A stretch of 64,000 bases of DNA from an uncultured Lachnospiraceae bacterium (GCA_947567595.1 CANOMQ010000001.1:203613-267612); one strand, 5' to 3'. Shown: positions 36,923 to 46,138, counted from the first letter of the stretch. Notes: generated from the sequence alone by a model not told the origin. Numbers and translations are program-made.

Positions 36923-37977
36923 TGTCGTTGTATGTGGATATTACAAAGCGGTGCGGGGATTTTTTGCTGCGTGTCCGGTTTGAGACAAGGGACGGGCTGT
37001 TTGCGATTTTGGGCGCGTCGGGGTGCGGGAAAAGCCTGACGCTCAAGTGCATTGCGGGGATTGAAAAACCTGACACGGGTGTCATAAAATTGGACGATAC
37101 GGTCTTGTTTGACGCTGCGAAAAAAATCAACGTTCCGACAAGGAAACGCAATATCGGCTATCTGTTTCAGGACTATGCGCTGTTTCCGCACATGACCGTT
37201 TTTCAGAATATTATGTGCGGTGCGAAGGATAAAGACAGGACGCGCGAATGGATTGGAAGATTTTTTTTGGAAGGCAAGGAGCAGCTTTATCCTGCGCAGC
37301 TTTCGGGCGGGCAGAAGCAGCGTGTGGCGCTTGCGAGAATGCTTGCGCAGAACCCGCGGTTTGTGATGTTTGACGAGCCGTTTTCCGCGCTTGACAATCA
37401 CTTGAAGACGCAGCTCGAGCGCGAAGTGATGAACGTTATGGAGACGTTTGAGAACGGCGGGATTTTTGTATCGCATGACCGCAACGAGGTGTACCGGCTG
37501 ACGGAGAGGATTGCGGTGATGGAGAACGGGCGTATTGTTGACATTCAGAACAAGCACGGGATTTTTGACGCGCCAAAGACGCTTGCGGCGACGTTGCTTA
37601 CGGGGTGTAAAAATATTACGAGATTGGAGCGACGCGGGAATGGGTATTTTGCACAGGACTGGGGGATTATGCTTTCGTGTGGGAATGATACGGGGGCGTC
37701 GGGTGCTTTGTTTCGCTATGCCGGGGTGCGGGCGCATTTTTTGGAGCCTGTGGGTACAGATGAGCGGGGCGCGGAGAATGTGATTGCCTGCGAGATTTTG
37801 CGGGTGATTGAGGATACGTTTTCGTTTATCGTGCTGTTTACAAACCGGACGGTGGCGGAAAAAACGGGGTATGCGGTGATGACGTATGAGCTTGCAAAAG
37901 AGGACTGGCGCAGGCTTGCGGGGGAGCCGCTGTACTTAAAAATTCCGATGGATAAGTTGATTTTGATGGAGAAATGA
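36922..37977 (+). CDS. modC: Molybdate ABC transporter ATP-binding protein
   Basis: A 351-residue ABC ATPase. Walker A is GASGCGKS, the Q-loop lies in YLFQDYALFP, the signature is LSGGQKQR and Walker B runs into FDEPFSALD. The C-terminal ~120 residues form a regulatory MOP/TOBE-like region. It energises molybdate or tungstate uptake with ModA and ModB. Its ATG overlaps the modB stop by one base. It contains palindrome copy 2 just after the Walker A region. Confidence 0.95.
   Translation: MSLYVDITKRCGDFLLRVRFETRDGLFAILGASGCGKSLTLKCIAGIEKPDTGVIKLDDTVLFDAAKKINVPTRKRNIGYLFQDYALFPHMTVFQNIMCGAKDKDRTREWIGRFFLEGKEQLYPAQLSGGQKQRVALARMLAQNPRFVMFDEPFSALDNHLKTQLEREVMNVMETFENGGIFVSHDRNEVYRLTERIAVMENGRIVDIQNKHGIFDAPKTLAATLLTGCKNITRLERRGNGYFAQDWGIMLSCGNDTGASGALFRYAGVRAHFLEPVGTDERGAENVIACEILRVIEDTFSFIVLFTNRTVAEKTGYAVMTYELAKEDWRRLAGEPLYLKIPMDKLILMEK
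37071..37084. repeat. 14-bp palindrome TGACACggGTGTCA (copy 2)
   Basis: Exact match to TGACACnnGTGTCA inside modC, in a different reading frame relative to codons than copy 1. Confidence 0.8.
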
Positions 37978-38017
37978 GTTGGATAGGAGCTCTGTATATG
38001 AAGGATATGGTGTATGA

Positions 38018-38995
38018 ATGAAGGACGGATTTGGCAGGGAAATTGATTATTTGCGGATTTCGGTGACGGATAAGTGCAATCTGCGGTGCCGGTACTGTAT
38101 GCCCAAGCAGGGCGTGGAGGTTATGCCGCATGAGGAGGTTCTGACACTCGAGGAGATTTTTCGCGTGGTGCGCATTATGGAGTCGCTTGGCGTGAAAAAA
38201 GTCCGGTTTACGGGTGGCGAGCCATTGGTGCGCAAAAATCTTGTGAAGCTGATTGGAGACGTGGGCGGTCTTGCGGGGATTGCGGACATTGCACTGACGA
38301 CGAACGGGGTGCTTTTGGGGGAACAGCTTGACGCGCTGAAAAAGGCGGGGTTAAAACGTGCGAACATCAGTTTGGATACGCTTGACAGGGAAGTGTTTGC
38401 GCAGATTACGGGGTATGATGGTCTTGAGCGCGTGCTTGAGGCGATGGACGCGGCGCTTGCGGCGGGGCTGCGGGTGAAGATAAACTGCGTGCCGTGCAGG
38501 GAGCTGAATGATGGCGGTATTGAGGCGCTTGCGGGGCTTGCGCGGGAAAAAAATGTGGACGTACGGTTCATTGAGTTAATGCCGATTGGGTGCGGCAAGG
38601 CGTTTCGCGGTATTGCGTCGGAGGAGCTTTTGGCGCGGTTAGAGCATACATATGGCGCTTGCGAGCGTGTGGAGAATGCGGTAAAAAGCGAGACGGCGCA
38701 GTATTATGCGTTTGCGGGTTTTCGCGGGAGGATTGGGTTTATCAGCCCGTTGTCCCATCGGTTCTGCGGGGACTGCAACCGCGTGCGGCTGACGGTGGAA
38801 GGGCAGTTGAAGCTGTGCCTGCATTATGATAACGGGCTTGCGCTCAAGCCGCTTTTGCGCGGCGGTGCGGGGGACGACGAAATTCGGGAACGGATTGTGC
38901 AGGCGGTGCGGGAGAAGCCGCGGGCGCATTCGTTTTCGGACAGGACGGCGCAGGAGTATGAAGAGAAACGGAAGATGGTGCAGATTGGAGGTTAA
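38018..38995 (+). CDS. moaA: GTP 3',8-cyclase
   Basis: Radical SAM enzyme that begins molybdopterin synthesis from GTP. The N-terminal cluster is CNLRCRYC (Cys20, Cys24, Cys27) and the C-terminal substrate-side cluster is Cys250, Cys253 and Cys267 (FCGDCNRVRLT...LKLC). RFTGGEPLVRKN is the SAM-binding segment. At 325 residues it has the normal length, but it ends in KMVQIGG where many MoaAs end in a GG tail. It is six bases from the MOSC-Mog gene. Confidence 0.96.
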   Translation: MKDGFGREIDYLRISVTDKCNLRCRYCMPKQGVEVMPHEEVLTLEEIFRVVRIMESLGVKKVRFTGGEPLVRKNLVKLIGDVGGLAGIADIALTTNGVLLGEQLDALKKAGLKRANISLDTLDREVFAQITGYDGLERVLEAMDAALAAGLRVKINCVPCRELNDGGIEALAGLAREKNVDVRFIELMPIGCGKAFRGIASEELLARLEHTYGACERVENAVKSETAQYYAFAGFRGRIGFISPLSHRFCGDCNRVRLTVEGQLKLCLHYDNGLALKPLLRGGAGDDEIRERIVQAVREKPRAHSFSDRTAQEYEEKRKMVQIGG

Positions 38996-39000
38996 GTAAA

Positions 39001-39930
39001 ATGGGAATTATCAAGGCAGTATGTATCAGTGAAAAAAAAGGAACGGCGAAGCGCAATGTCGGGACTTCGGCGGTGATTGAAAACCACGGGCTGGAGCATG
39101 ACGCGCACGCGGGGAACTGGCACAGGCAGGTGAGCCTTTTGTCATATGAGGCGGTCGAGGCGTTCCGGGCGCGCGGGGCAGACGTTGCGGACGGCGCGTT
39201 TGGCGAAAATCTTTTGGTGGAAGGGTTTGATTTTAAGACGTATCCGGTCGGGACGGTTTTTGTGTGCAATGAGGTTGTTTTGGAGATTACGCAGATTGGG
39301 AAGCAGTGTCATTCGGAATGTGAGATTTTCCATCAGGTGGGTGACTGTATCATGCCGCGCGAGGGCGTGTTTGCAAGGGTTCTGCATGGCGGGACAGTGA
39401 GCGTTGGCGACGCGCTTGTGGTACGCGAAAAGCCGCGGTTTCGGGCGGGCGTGATTACGGCGAGTGATAAGGGCAGCCGTGGGGAGCGCGAGGATTTGAG
39501 CGGCCCGGCGGTTTGTGAGCTGCTCGCAGAAAACGGGTATGAGGTTGTGCGGACGGTGGTGCTTCCTGACGATGAGGAGCTGCTTTATCAGGAGATGGTG
39601 CGGTTTTGCGATGAGACTCAGGTAGATGTGCTTTTCACGACAGGCGGGACGGGCTTTTCGCCGAGGGACTGCACGCCGGAGGCGACGCTGCGCGCCGCGA
39701 CGAAAAATGCGCCGGGGATTGCGGAGGCAATCCGGCAGTATAGCTTGGGGATTACGCCGCGGGCAATGCTTAGCCGCGCGGTGAGCGTGATTCGGAACCG
39801 GACGTTGATTATTAATCTGCCGGGGAGCGTGAAGGCGGTGAAGGAGAGCCTTTCGTTTGTTTTGCCGACGCTGGCACATGGGATTGAGATTATGCGCGGG
39901 GACGCGGGGGAGTGTGGGAGGCTGGAGTAG
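39001..39930 (+). CDS. MOSC domain-MogA/MoaB fusion
   Basis: A 309-residue two-domain protein. Residues 1-~142 are a MOSC domain (NHGLEHDAHAGNWHRQVSLL, FGENLLVEG, IGKQCHSECEIF with a conserved Cys), a fold that binds sulfur or molybdopterin. Residues ~145-309 are a MogA/MoaB molybdopterin adenylyltransferase (GVITASDKGSRGEREDLSGP, LFTTGGTGFSPRDCTPEATL, LPGSVKAVKESLSF). Fusion of the two is known in clostridia. The last 41 bases overlap the oppositely oriented Uma2 gene. Confidence 0.93.
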   Translation: MGIIKAVCISEKKGTAKRNVGTSAVIENHGLEHDAHAGNWHRQVSLLSYEAVEAFRARGADVADGAFGENLLVEGFDFKTYPVGTVFVCNEVVLEITQIGKQCHSECEIFHQVGDCIMPREGVFARVLHGGTVSVGDALVVREKPRFRAGVITASDKGSRGEREDLSGPAVCELLAENGYEVVRTVVLPDDEELLYQEMVRFCDETQVDVLFTTGGTGFSPRDCTPEATLRAATKNAPGIAEAIRQYSLGITPRAMLSRAVSVIRNRTLIINLPGSVKAVKESLSFVLPTLAHGIEIMRGDAGECGRLE

Positions 39931-40510
39931 CGTTGTTTTGAGGGAAGGAGCCTTGATATGCCGCCCGGAGCCCTGCAGGCCCAGCCATCGACAAATCATC
40001 ATAGATGCCCGCTTTTACGGTGTCATGAAAGGAATATGTTTTTGTGGCGAATGCGCCATCTGCCATGTTGTATACATGAATTTCATCGTTTTGCGGGTCT
40101 ACAATCCAGTATTCACGAACGCCTGCGCTGTGGTACATAACAAGCTTGGTGATATAGTCATGGCTGGCATTGGATGGTGATACGATTTCTATAATCCAGT
40201 CAGGCGCGCCGCTGCAGCCTTTATCGGTCAGCTTTTTCGTGTCACAAATAACAGAGATGTCAGGCTCCACGACAGTTTTCTTGTCGTTAAATAATTTTAC
40301 GGCAAACGGAGCAGGATAAACGTGGCAGGAACCGCCTTTTTCCTTGATGTAATTTCGTATGGTTGCGGATAGTTCCATTAATATTTCCTGATGGAACCTG
40401 TTGGGAGCGGACATATTATAAAACTGTCCGTCAATCAGCTCCGCCCTGACGTATTCCGGCAGATTGTAGTAATCTTCTTCGGTATAGATTTTTTCTTGTG
40501 GTGATGCCAT
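39890..40510 (-). CDS. Uma2 family (DUF820) putative endonuclease, copy 1
   Basis: Uma2 proteins have a restriction-endonuclease-like PD-(D/E)XK fold of unclear role. Residues include the fold's GQFYNMSAPNRFHQEI, VVEPDISVICD and APDWIIEIVSPSNASHDYITK, in which the Glu-Pro-Asp and the later Glu with Lys form the presumed active site. I start at ATG 40510 (MASPQEKIYTEEDYYN), after AAAGGACG. The last ~25 residues (rich in Ala, Pro and Arg) have no counterpart in copy 2 and read into the MOSC-Mog gene on the other strand, suggesting loss of the original stop. Confidence 0.8.
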   Translation of the reverse strand: MASPQEKIYTEEDYYNLPEYVRAELIDGQFYNMSAPNRFHQEILMELSATIRNYIKEKGGSCHVYPAPFAVKLFNDKKTVVEPDISVICDTKKLTDKGCSGAPDWIIEIVSPSNASHDYITKLVMYHSAGVREYWIVDPQNDEIHVYNMADGAFATKTYSFHDTVKAGIYDDLSMAGPAGLRAAYQGSFPQNNATPASHTPPRPRA

Positions 40511-40698
40511 ATAAAACACGTCCTTTCATGGTAACAGTCATGTTATGATATATTTCAAATTAATTATCATTTTCACCTTTACCATACAACAAATTTAGGA
40601 AAATAAACAATATGAAAACGATTTTCAATGCTTTTAGGCTGTGCAATTTGTGAATATTGTAAAAAACTTGGCGGCAGGGAATAAATCGTGGTACAAAA

Positions 40699-41253
40699 TC
40701 AGGTACCTAAATCAAGACTTGAAAAGTTAATGGAGAAATCGTCATAAATGCCCGCTTTCACGGTATCGTGAAAGGAATATGCGTTCACGATAAAATTGTC
40801 TTCCTCCATATTATAAACATGTATTTTATTATATCGCGGGTCTACAATCCAGTATTCACGAACACCGGCATTGCAGTATAAATTTAGTTTGGTGATATAG
40901 TCATGCTTTGGATCGGACGCAGATGCAATCTCAATAATCCAGTCAGGTGCACCAGTACAACCTTTTTCAGTGAGTTTATCCGTGTCACAGATAACCGAGA
41001 TGTCAGGTTCAACAATGTTTTTGCTATCATCATACAACTTGACGGCAAAGGGCGCAGGGTAAACGCGGCAAGAACCGCCTTTGGATTTGATATAGCTTAA
41101 TATGGCAAAATGCAACTCACTTAATATTTCCTGATGCGTACGGCTTGGAGCTGCCATATAGTAAAATTGCCCGTCAATCAGCTCTGCCCTGACATCTTCT
41201 GACAGATTGTAATAATCTTCTTCGGTATAGAATTTTTCTTGTGATAATGCCAT
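40699..41253 (-). CDS. Uma2 family (DUF820) putative endonuclease, copy 2
   Basis: A 184-residue tandem paralogue of the neighbouring gene: about three quarters of positions match by eye (EKFYTEEDYYNLSEDVRAELIDGQFYYMAAPSRTHQEIL, VEPDISVICDTDKLTEKGC, PDWIIEIASASDPKHDYITK). The catalytic Glu-Pro-Asp, Glu and Lys are kept. ATG 41253 was chosen by analogy with copy 1. Sequences upstream of both copies also match (CTTTACCATA, AAAATAAACA), so the duplication included the promoter region. Confidence 0.83.
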   Translation of the reverse strand: MALSQEKFYTEEDYYNLSEDVRAELIDGQFYYMAAPSRTHQEILSELHFAILSYIKSKGGSCRVYPAPFAVKLYDDSKNIVEPDISVICDTDKLTEKGCTGAPDWIIEIASASDPKHDYITKLNLYCNAGVREYWIVDPRYNKIHVYNMEEDNFIVNAYSFHDTVKAGIYDDFSINFSSLDLGT

Positions 41254-41592
41254 GTAAACACGCCCTTTCATCATAATTCATTATGCTATGTAATATCCAC
41301 GATTTGTATTCTCATCTTTACCATAACACAATTTCACCAAAATAAACAGAACCAAAACCATTTTTTTGGCAATTCCCCTGCCTGAAGTCAATGCGGCATG
41401 TCGTATGCTTTGTTAAAAACACCTTTTGCATAGATTTCATAAAAAATGGAACATTCTGAACCTTTCAATCCCCCAAAATCGGTAAATACTGTCAAACTCT
41501 TTGTTAAAAAATTAATTATATTGTGTAAATTCGACAAATATAGTATCATTTCATTAGGTATGTGATTAAGTAAAAAGTATAGGAGGTTATTC
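41254..41592. other. Intergenic region between uma2 copy 2 and the formate dehydrogenase genes
   Basis: This AT-rich 339-base gap holds the leader of uma2 (-), including the segment duplicated from copy 1, and a promoter for the formate dehydrogenase genes near 41521. The word CTTTGTTAAAAA occurs twice (about 41408 and 41498). I see no gene, RNA or terminator in the remainder. Confidence 0.6.
41521..41549 (+). promoter_or_regulatory. Candidate promoter of the formate dehydrogenase operon
   Basis: TTGTGT (41521-41526), a 17-base spacer and TATCAT (41544-41549), about 45 bases before the first ATG. The -35 element is weak, so an activator may be needed. Confidence 0.45.
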
Positions 41593-43428
41593 ATGTACAA
41601 AAAAAGCGTATTACACAAAAACGAAATGAACGAAAAGACGACAAAGTTCTTGGATAAATTTGTCAAGCGTGTGAAGGCGTATCCTCCCGGGGTGTGCCCG
41701 ATTGCGGTGCAGCTTTCTTTTTTGCAGAGCTCGAGGAGCCAGACGTGCGGCAAGTGCGTACCGTGCCGGGACGGGTTGGAGCAGGTGGAGAACATGATGC
41801 GCGCCATTTTAGACGGAAAGGCGGACATGGATACCTTCGACAATATGGTTGAGCTTGCGAAAATGATACAGGATACGGCGGACTGCGCAATCGGTTACGA
41901 GGCGGCAAATATCGTGTTGCAGAGCGTGGAACTGTTTCATGACGAGTACATGAGCCATATCAAGGACCACCGCTGCAAGGAGGACATTGGGCAGAAGGTG
42001 CCGTGTATTTCGTATTGTCCTGCGAATGTGGACATTCCGGGGTATATTGCGTTAATTGGCGAGGAACGCTTCGCGGACGCGATTAATTTAATCCGTAGGG
42101 ACAATCCGTTTCCGACGGCGTGCGCGTTTATCTGCGAGCACCCGTGTGAGGAGAAGTGCAGGCGTGATTTGCTGGACAGCCCTGTCAATATCCGCGGCTT
42201 GAAAAAGTATGCGGTTGACCAAATCGCGGTGGACAAGGTAAAGGTTCCCGAATGCAACGTTACGACGGGCAAGAAGGTGGCAATCGTCGGCGGCGGTCCG
42301 TCGGGACTGACTGCGGCTTATTTCCTTTCCCTGATGGGACATAAGGTTGTCGTATTTGAGGAGCGGGAGGCGCTGGGCGGAATGCTGCGGTATGGTATCC
42401 CGAACTACCGTCTGCCAAAGGACAGGCTCGACGAGGATATCAATGGTATTTTGGCAACCGGAAATATTGAGGTAAAATATAATGCTGCCGTTGGAAAGGA
42501 TATTTCCATGGAGCAGCTTTTGGACGAATACAATGCAGTTTACATAGCAATCGGTGCGCAGGTAGGAAAGACCGTGAGGGTTGACGGCGTAGGCAGTAAC
42601 GGCGTGTACTCAGCGGTGGATATGCTTGGCGAAATCGGGCGCGGCAACATTCCCGATTATACGGGAAAGCGCGTTGTGGTTGTCGGCGGCGGAAACGTGG
42701 CGATGGACTGCGCGCGTTCGGCAATCCGTTGTAACGCAAAGGAAGTGACGGTGATTTACCGCAGGAGGCAGATTGATATGACGGCTCTGCCTTCGGAAAT
42801 TCAGGGCGCGATTGAGGAGGGCGTGGAGCTTTTGACGCTGAATGCGCCGGTAAGGATTACGCCGGACGAGAATGGAAACGTGAAGGGCTTTGTGTGCCAG
42901 CCGCAGATTATCAGTAAGTATGACAGACAGGGAAAACCCGGCGTTACGGTGGCAAACAAGGAGGAAATCGAAGTGCCTTGCGAGATTGTCCTGATGGCAA
43001 TTGGGCAGGATATTGTTTCCGAGCCGTTTGAAAAATATGGTGTTAATCCGAAGAGAAAGACCTTTGAGACGATGCCGGATACGAGAATTAAGGGCTATGA
43101 CAGGGTGTTTGCAGGCGGCGACTGTGTGTTTGGACCTGCTACGGTCATTAAGGCAATCGGGGCAGGAAAGATTGCGGCAATCAACATTGACGAGTATCTT
43201 GGATACCACCACAAATACCTTGAGGATATTCGCATTCCCGAGCCGCGTGAAAACGACAGAACCCATTATGGGCGCGTTCATCTGACGGACCGTTCGGCAA
43301 GAGAGCGGAAGCACAATTTTGAGCCTGTGGAGAACGGTATGTCGTATGATGAGGCAATGCAGGAGTGTCATAAGTGTTTGCGGTGCGACCACTTTGGTTG
43401 CGGCGTCGTGGAAGGAGGCAGAGTATAA
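41593..43428 (+). CDS. NuoF-like Fe-S / GltD-like FAD-NAD(P) oxidoreductase, FDH partner subunit
   Basis: A 611-residue electron-transfer protein. Residues ~35-115 match the 4Fe-4S end of NuoF (CGKCVPC at Cys52-Cys58, DCAIG), without the FMN domain. Residues ~125-215 are the Fe-S domain of GltD-type proteins (CISYCPANVDIP, CEHPCEEKCRR). From ~230 come an FAD site VAIVGGGPSGLTAA and near 360 a dinucleotide site VVVVGGGNVAMDCAR, ending in AGGDCVFGPATVIKAIGAGK. It probably links formate oxidation to NAD(P)H. A Cys-rich tail (CHKCLRCDHFGC) follows. It overlaps the catalytic subunit by one base. GGAGG precedes ATG 41593. Confidence 0.9.
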   Translation: MYKKSVLHKNEMNEKTTKFLDKFVKRVKAYPPGVCPIAVQLSFLQSSRSQTCGKCVPCRDGLEQVENMMRAILDGKADMDTFDNMVELAKMIQDTADCAIGYEAANIVLQSVELFHDEYMSHIKDHRCKEDIGQKVPCISYCPANVDIPGYIALIGEERFADAINLIRRDNPFPTACAFICEHPCEEKCRRDLLDSPVNIRGLKKYAVDQIAVDKVKVPECNVTTGKKVAIVGGGPSGLTAAYFLSLMGHKVVVFEEREALGGMLRYGIPNYRLPKDRLDEDINGILATGNIEVKYNAAVGKDISMEQLLDEYNAVYIAIGAQVGKTVRVDGVGSNGVYSAVDMLGEIGRGNIPDYTGKRVVVVGGGNVAMDCARSAIRCNAKEVTVIYRRRQIDMTALPSEIQGAIEEGVELLTLNAPVRITPDENGNVKGFVCQPQIISKYDRQGKPGVTVANKEEIEVPCEIVLMAIGQDIVSEPFEKYGVNPKRKTFETMPDTRIKGYDRVFAGGDCVFGPATVIKAIGAGKIAAINIDEYLGYHHKYLEDIRIPEPRENDRTHYGRVHLTDRSARERKHNFEPVENGMSYDEAMQECHKCLRCDHFGCGVVEGGRV

Positions 43429-46115
43429 TGGTTAAAATCACAATAGACGGTATTGAGCTTTCGGTTGCTGAAAATCAGACGGTTTTGGAGGCGGCAAGGG
43501 AGGCTGGCATTGAAATTCCCACGCTTTGCTATTTGAAAGATGTGAATGAAATCGGCGCATGTAAAATGTGCGTTGTTGAGGTGGAGGGCAGAGATCATCT
43601 TGTGACCTCGTGTACGACGAAGGTACAGGACGGCATGGTTGTGACGACCAATTCCGAGCGTGTGATTAAGAGCAGGAAACAGGTTTTAAATATGATTTTG
43701 GCGAACCACGATGTGCGGTGTTTCTCGTGCAGCAAGTCGGGCGAGTGTACGCTTCGTGAGCTTTCCAATGAGTATGGCATTGAGGAGTCTTGCTACAAGG
43801 GAAGCTTTGCGCGCTACGAGGTAAAGAAGGAAAATCCGTTCCTGACCTATTATCCGGAGCTTTGTATCAACTGCCAGCGCTGTGTGAGCACCTGCAATAA
43901 GGTGACGGGAAACGGCACGCTGCACAATGAGAAAATCGGTACAAGGACGCTGATTGACGCGCCGTTTGGACCGGACTGGAAAGAGAGCACATGCGAGTCG
44001 TGCGGAAACTGTGCGAACGTATGTCCGACGGGTGCACTTGTCGCAAAGAACAGAAAGCATTATCAGGAAGGTACGGTAAAACAGGTGCTGACGACTTGTC
44101 CGCACTGCGCGACGGGCTGCCAGTATTATCTGATTGTAAAGGATAACAAGATTGTTGACGTAAAGCCGGCGGACGGCCCGTCGAACAAGAACCTGCTCTG
44201 CGTAAAGGGACGCTTTGGCTCGTTTAATTTTGTACATTCGCCGGAACGGCTGAAATATCCTTTGATCAAAAATAAAGAGACGGGAGAGTTTGAGCGTGCG
44301 ACATGGGACGAGGCGCTTGACTTGATTGCGTCGAAGTTTAATGAGATTAAAAAGCAGTACGGTCCTGACGCGCTGGCGGGCTTTGCGTGCTCACGTTCGC
44401 CGAATGAGGATTGCTACATGCTGCAGAAGATGGTGCGCTGTGCGTTTGGTACCAACAATGTGGACAACTGTGCGCGTGTCTGCCATTCGGCGACGGTTGC
44501 GGGACTTGCGATGACGCTTGGCTCAGGTGCGATGACAAATCCGCTTGCGGATATTACGAATGATGTGGACGCGATTATGTTAGTCGGCTCTAACCCGGAG
44601 GAGGCACACCCTGTTATCGGTATGCAAATCCGTCAGGCAGTGGAGCGCGGAACAAGGCTGATTGTGGTAGACCCGAGGGACATCGGGCTTTCGAAGGTGG
44701 CGGACGTGCATTTGAAGCTAAAGCCGGGCACGAACGTTGCGTTTGCAAACGGTATGATGAATGTGATTATCAATGAGGGGCTTGCGGACGAGGAATTTAT
44801 TAAGACAAGGACGGAGGGCTTTGAGGAGCTCAAAGAGATTGTCATGGAATATACGCCGGAGCGGGTTGCGGAAATCTGCCATATTGATCCCGACCATTTA
44901 AGGGAAGCGGCACTGATGTACGCGAAGGCGAAGAAAGCGCCGATTATCTACTGTCTTGGCGTGACGGAGCACTCGACGGGTACGGAGGGTGTGATGTCAA
45001 TGTCCAACATGGCAATGCTTGTGGGCAAGCTTGGCAAGTCGGGCTGCGGCGTCAATCCGCTGCGTGGTCAGAACAACGTGCAGGGTGCGTGCGACATGGG
45101 CGCAATGCCGGGCGATTTTCCGGGGTATCAGAAGGTTACGAACCCCGAGGTGATTGAGAAGTTTGAGAAGGCATGGAGCGTGAAGCTCAATACAAAGCCC
45201 GGTATGCATGCGACAGATGTGTTTCCTGCGGCAATTAAAAAAGAAATCCGTGGTCTGTTTATTTTCGGCGAAGACCCGATTGTGACGGACGCTGACCAAA
45301 ATCATATCAAGAAGGCATTGAAGAGTCTTGACTTCTTTGTGCTCTCGGATTTGTTTATGACGGAGACGGCGCAGTATGCGGACGTCATTCTTCCGGGCAC
45401 GAGCTATGCGGAGAAGGAGGGGACGTTCAGCAACACGGAGCGTCGTGTGCAGAGGGTGCGCAAGGCGGTGCAGCTTGACGGCGAAATGCGTCTTGACACG
45501 GATATTTTCATTGATTTGATGAACCGCATGGGGTATCCGCAGCCGCAGCTTACGTCGGAGGAAATCATGGACGAGATTGCGTCGGTTACGCCGATTTTTG
45601 GCGGTATCAGTCACAGAAGGCTTGACCACGGCGAGAGTATCCAGTGGCCTTGTCCCGACAAGAAGCACCCGGGCACGCCGATTTTGCATGTCGGCCAGTT
45701 CTCAAGGGGCTTGGGCTGGTTTTATCCGGCACAGTATACGCCGAGCGCGGAGCTGCCGGACGAGGAGTATCCGTTTATCTTAATGACGGGGCGTGTGCTG
45801 TATCACTACAATACGCGGGCGATGACAGGGAAAACCCCCGGTTTGATGGAGCGCGAGGGACATTCGTTTATTGAGATGAATACGGAGGACGCGATTCGGC
45901 TTGGGATTAAGAACGGCGAGAAGGTGCGCGTCAGCTCAAGGCGCGGCGCAATCGTTTCGACGGCGCGGATTGGCGACAAGGTTTCGCCGAGGGAGACTTG
46001 GATGCCGTTCCACTTCCCCGACGGGAACGCGAATGTGCTGACCAACGCGGCGCTTGATAAGTATGCAAGAATACCGGAATATAAGGTTTGTGCGATTAAT
46101 ATTGAGAAATTGTAA
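43428..46115 (+). CDS. Formate dehydrogenase catalytic subunit (Mo/W, Cys-containing)
   Basis: An 895-residue molybdo- or tungsto-bis-pyranopterin oxidoreductase. It begins with a 2Fe-2S ferredoxin domain (VKITIDGIELSVAENQTVLEAAREAGIEIPTLCY), then the His-Cys3 region (DVRCFSCSKSGECTL), two 4Fe-4S clusters (CINCQRCVSTC, CESCGNCANVCPTGAL) and the FDH domain with its own cluster (CPHCATGCQ). The metal ligand position reads CARVCHSATVAGL with Cys352, so this is the Cys and not the selenocysteine form. The C-terminal dinucleotide-binding domain has GRVLYHYNTRAMTGKTPGL. ATG 43428, after GGAGG, overlaps the partner gene by one base. All maturation genes lie just upstream. Confidence 0.95.
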   Translation: MVKITIDGIELSVAENQTVLEAAREAGIEIPTLCYLKDVNEIGACKMCVVEVEGRDHLVTSCTTKVQDGMVVTTNSERVIKSRKQVLNMILANHDVRCFSCSKSGECTLRELSNEYGIEESCYKGSFARYEVKKENPFLTYYPELCINCQRCVSTCNKVTGNGTLHNEKIGTRTLIDAPFGPDWKESTCESCGNCANVCPTGALVAKNRKHYQEGTVKQVLTTCPHCATGCQYYLIVKDNKIVDVKPADGPSNKNLLCVKGRFGSFNFVHSPERLKYPLIKNKETGEFERATWDEALDLIASKFNEIKKQYGPDALAGFACSRSPNEDCYMLQKMVRCAFGTNNVDNCARVCHSATVAGLAMTLGSGAMTNPLADITNDVDAIMLVGSNPEEAHPVIGMQIRQAVERGTRLIVVDPRDIGLSKVADVHLKLKPGTNVAFANGMMNVIINEGLADEEFIKTRTEGFEELKEIVMEYTPERVAEICHIDPDHLREAALMYAKAKKAPIIYCLGVTEHSTGTEGVMSMSNMAMLVGKLGKSGCGVNPLRGQNNVQGACDMGAMPGDFPGYQKVTNPEVIEKFEKAWSVKLNTKPGMHATDVFPAAIKKEIRGLFIFGEDPIVTDADQNHIKKALKSLDFFVLSDLFMTETAQYADVILPGTSYAEKEGTFSNTERRVQRVRKAVQLDGEMRLDTDIFIDLMNRMGYPQPQLTSEEIMDEIASVTPIFGGISHRRLDHGESIQWPCPDKKHPGTPILHVGQFSRGLGWFYPAQYTPSAELPDEEYPFILMTGRVLYHYNTRAMTGKTPGLMEREGHSFIEMNTEDAIRLGIKNGEKVRVSSRRGAIVSTARIGDKVSPRETWMPFHFPDGNANVLTNAALDKYARIPEYKVCAINIEKL

Positions 46116-46138
46116 TAATTGTTAAAACAGTAAAAAAA

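Noticed and set aside
40699..41253. Uma2 pair as an insertion-sequence transposase
   Set aside because: No terminal inverted repeats or target duplications are visible and the domain is the Uma2/DUF820 endonuclease-like fold.
44481..44483. Selenocysteine codon in formate dehydrogenase
   Set aside because: The codon at the metal-ligand position is TGC (Cys352), not TGA, and no SECIS-like hairpin is needed.
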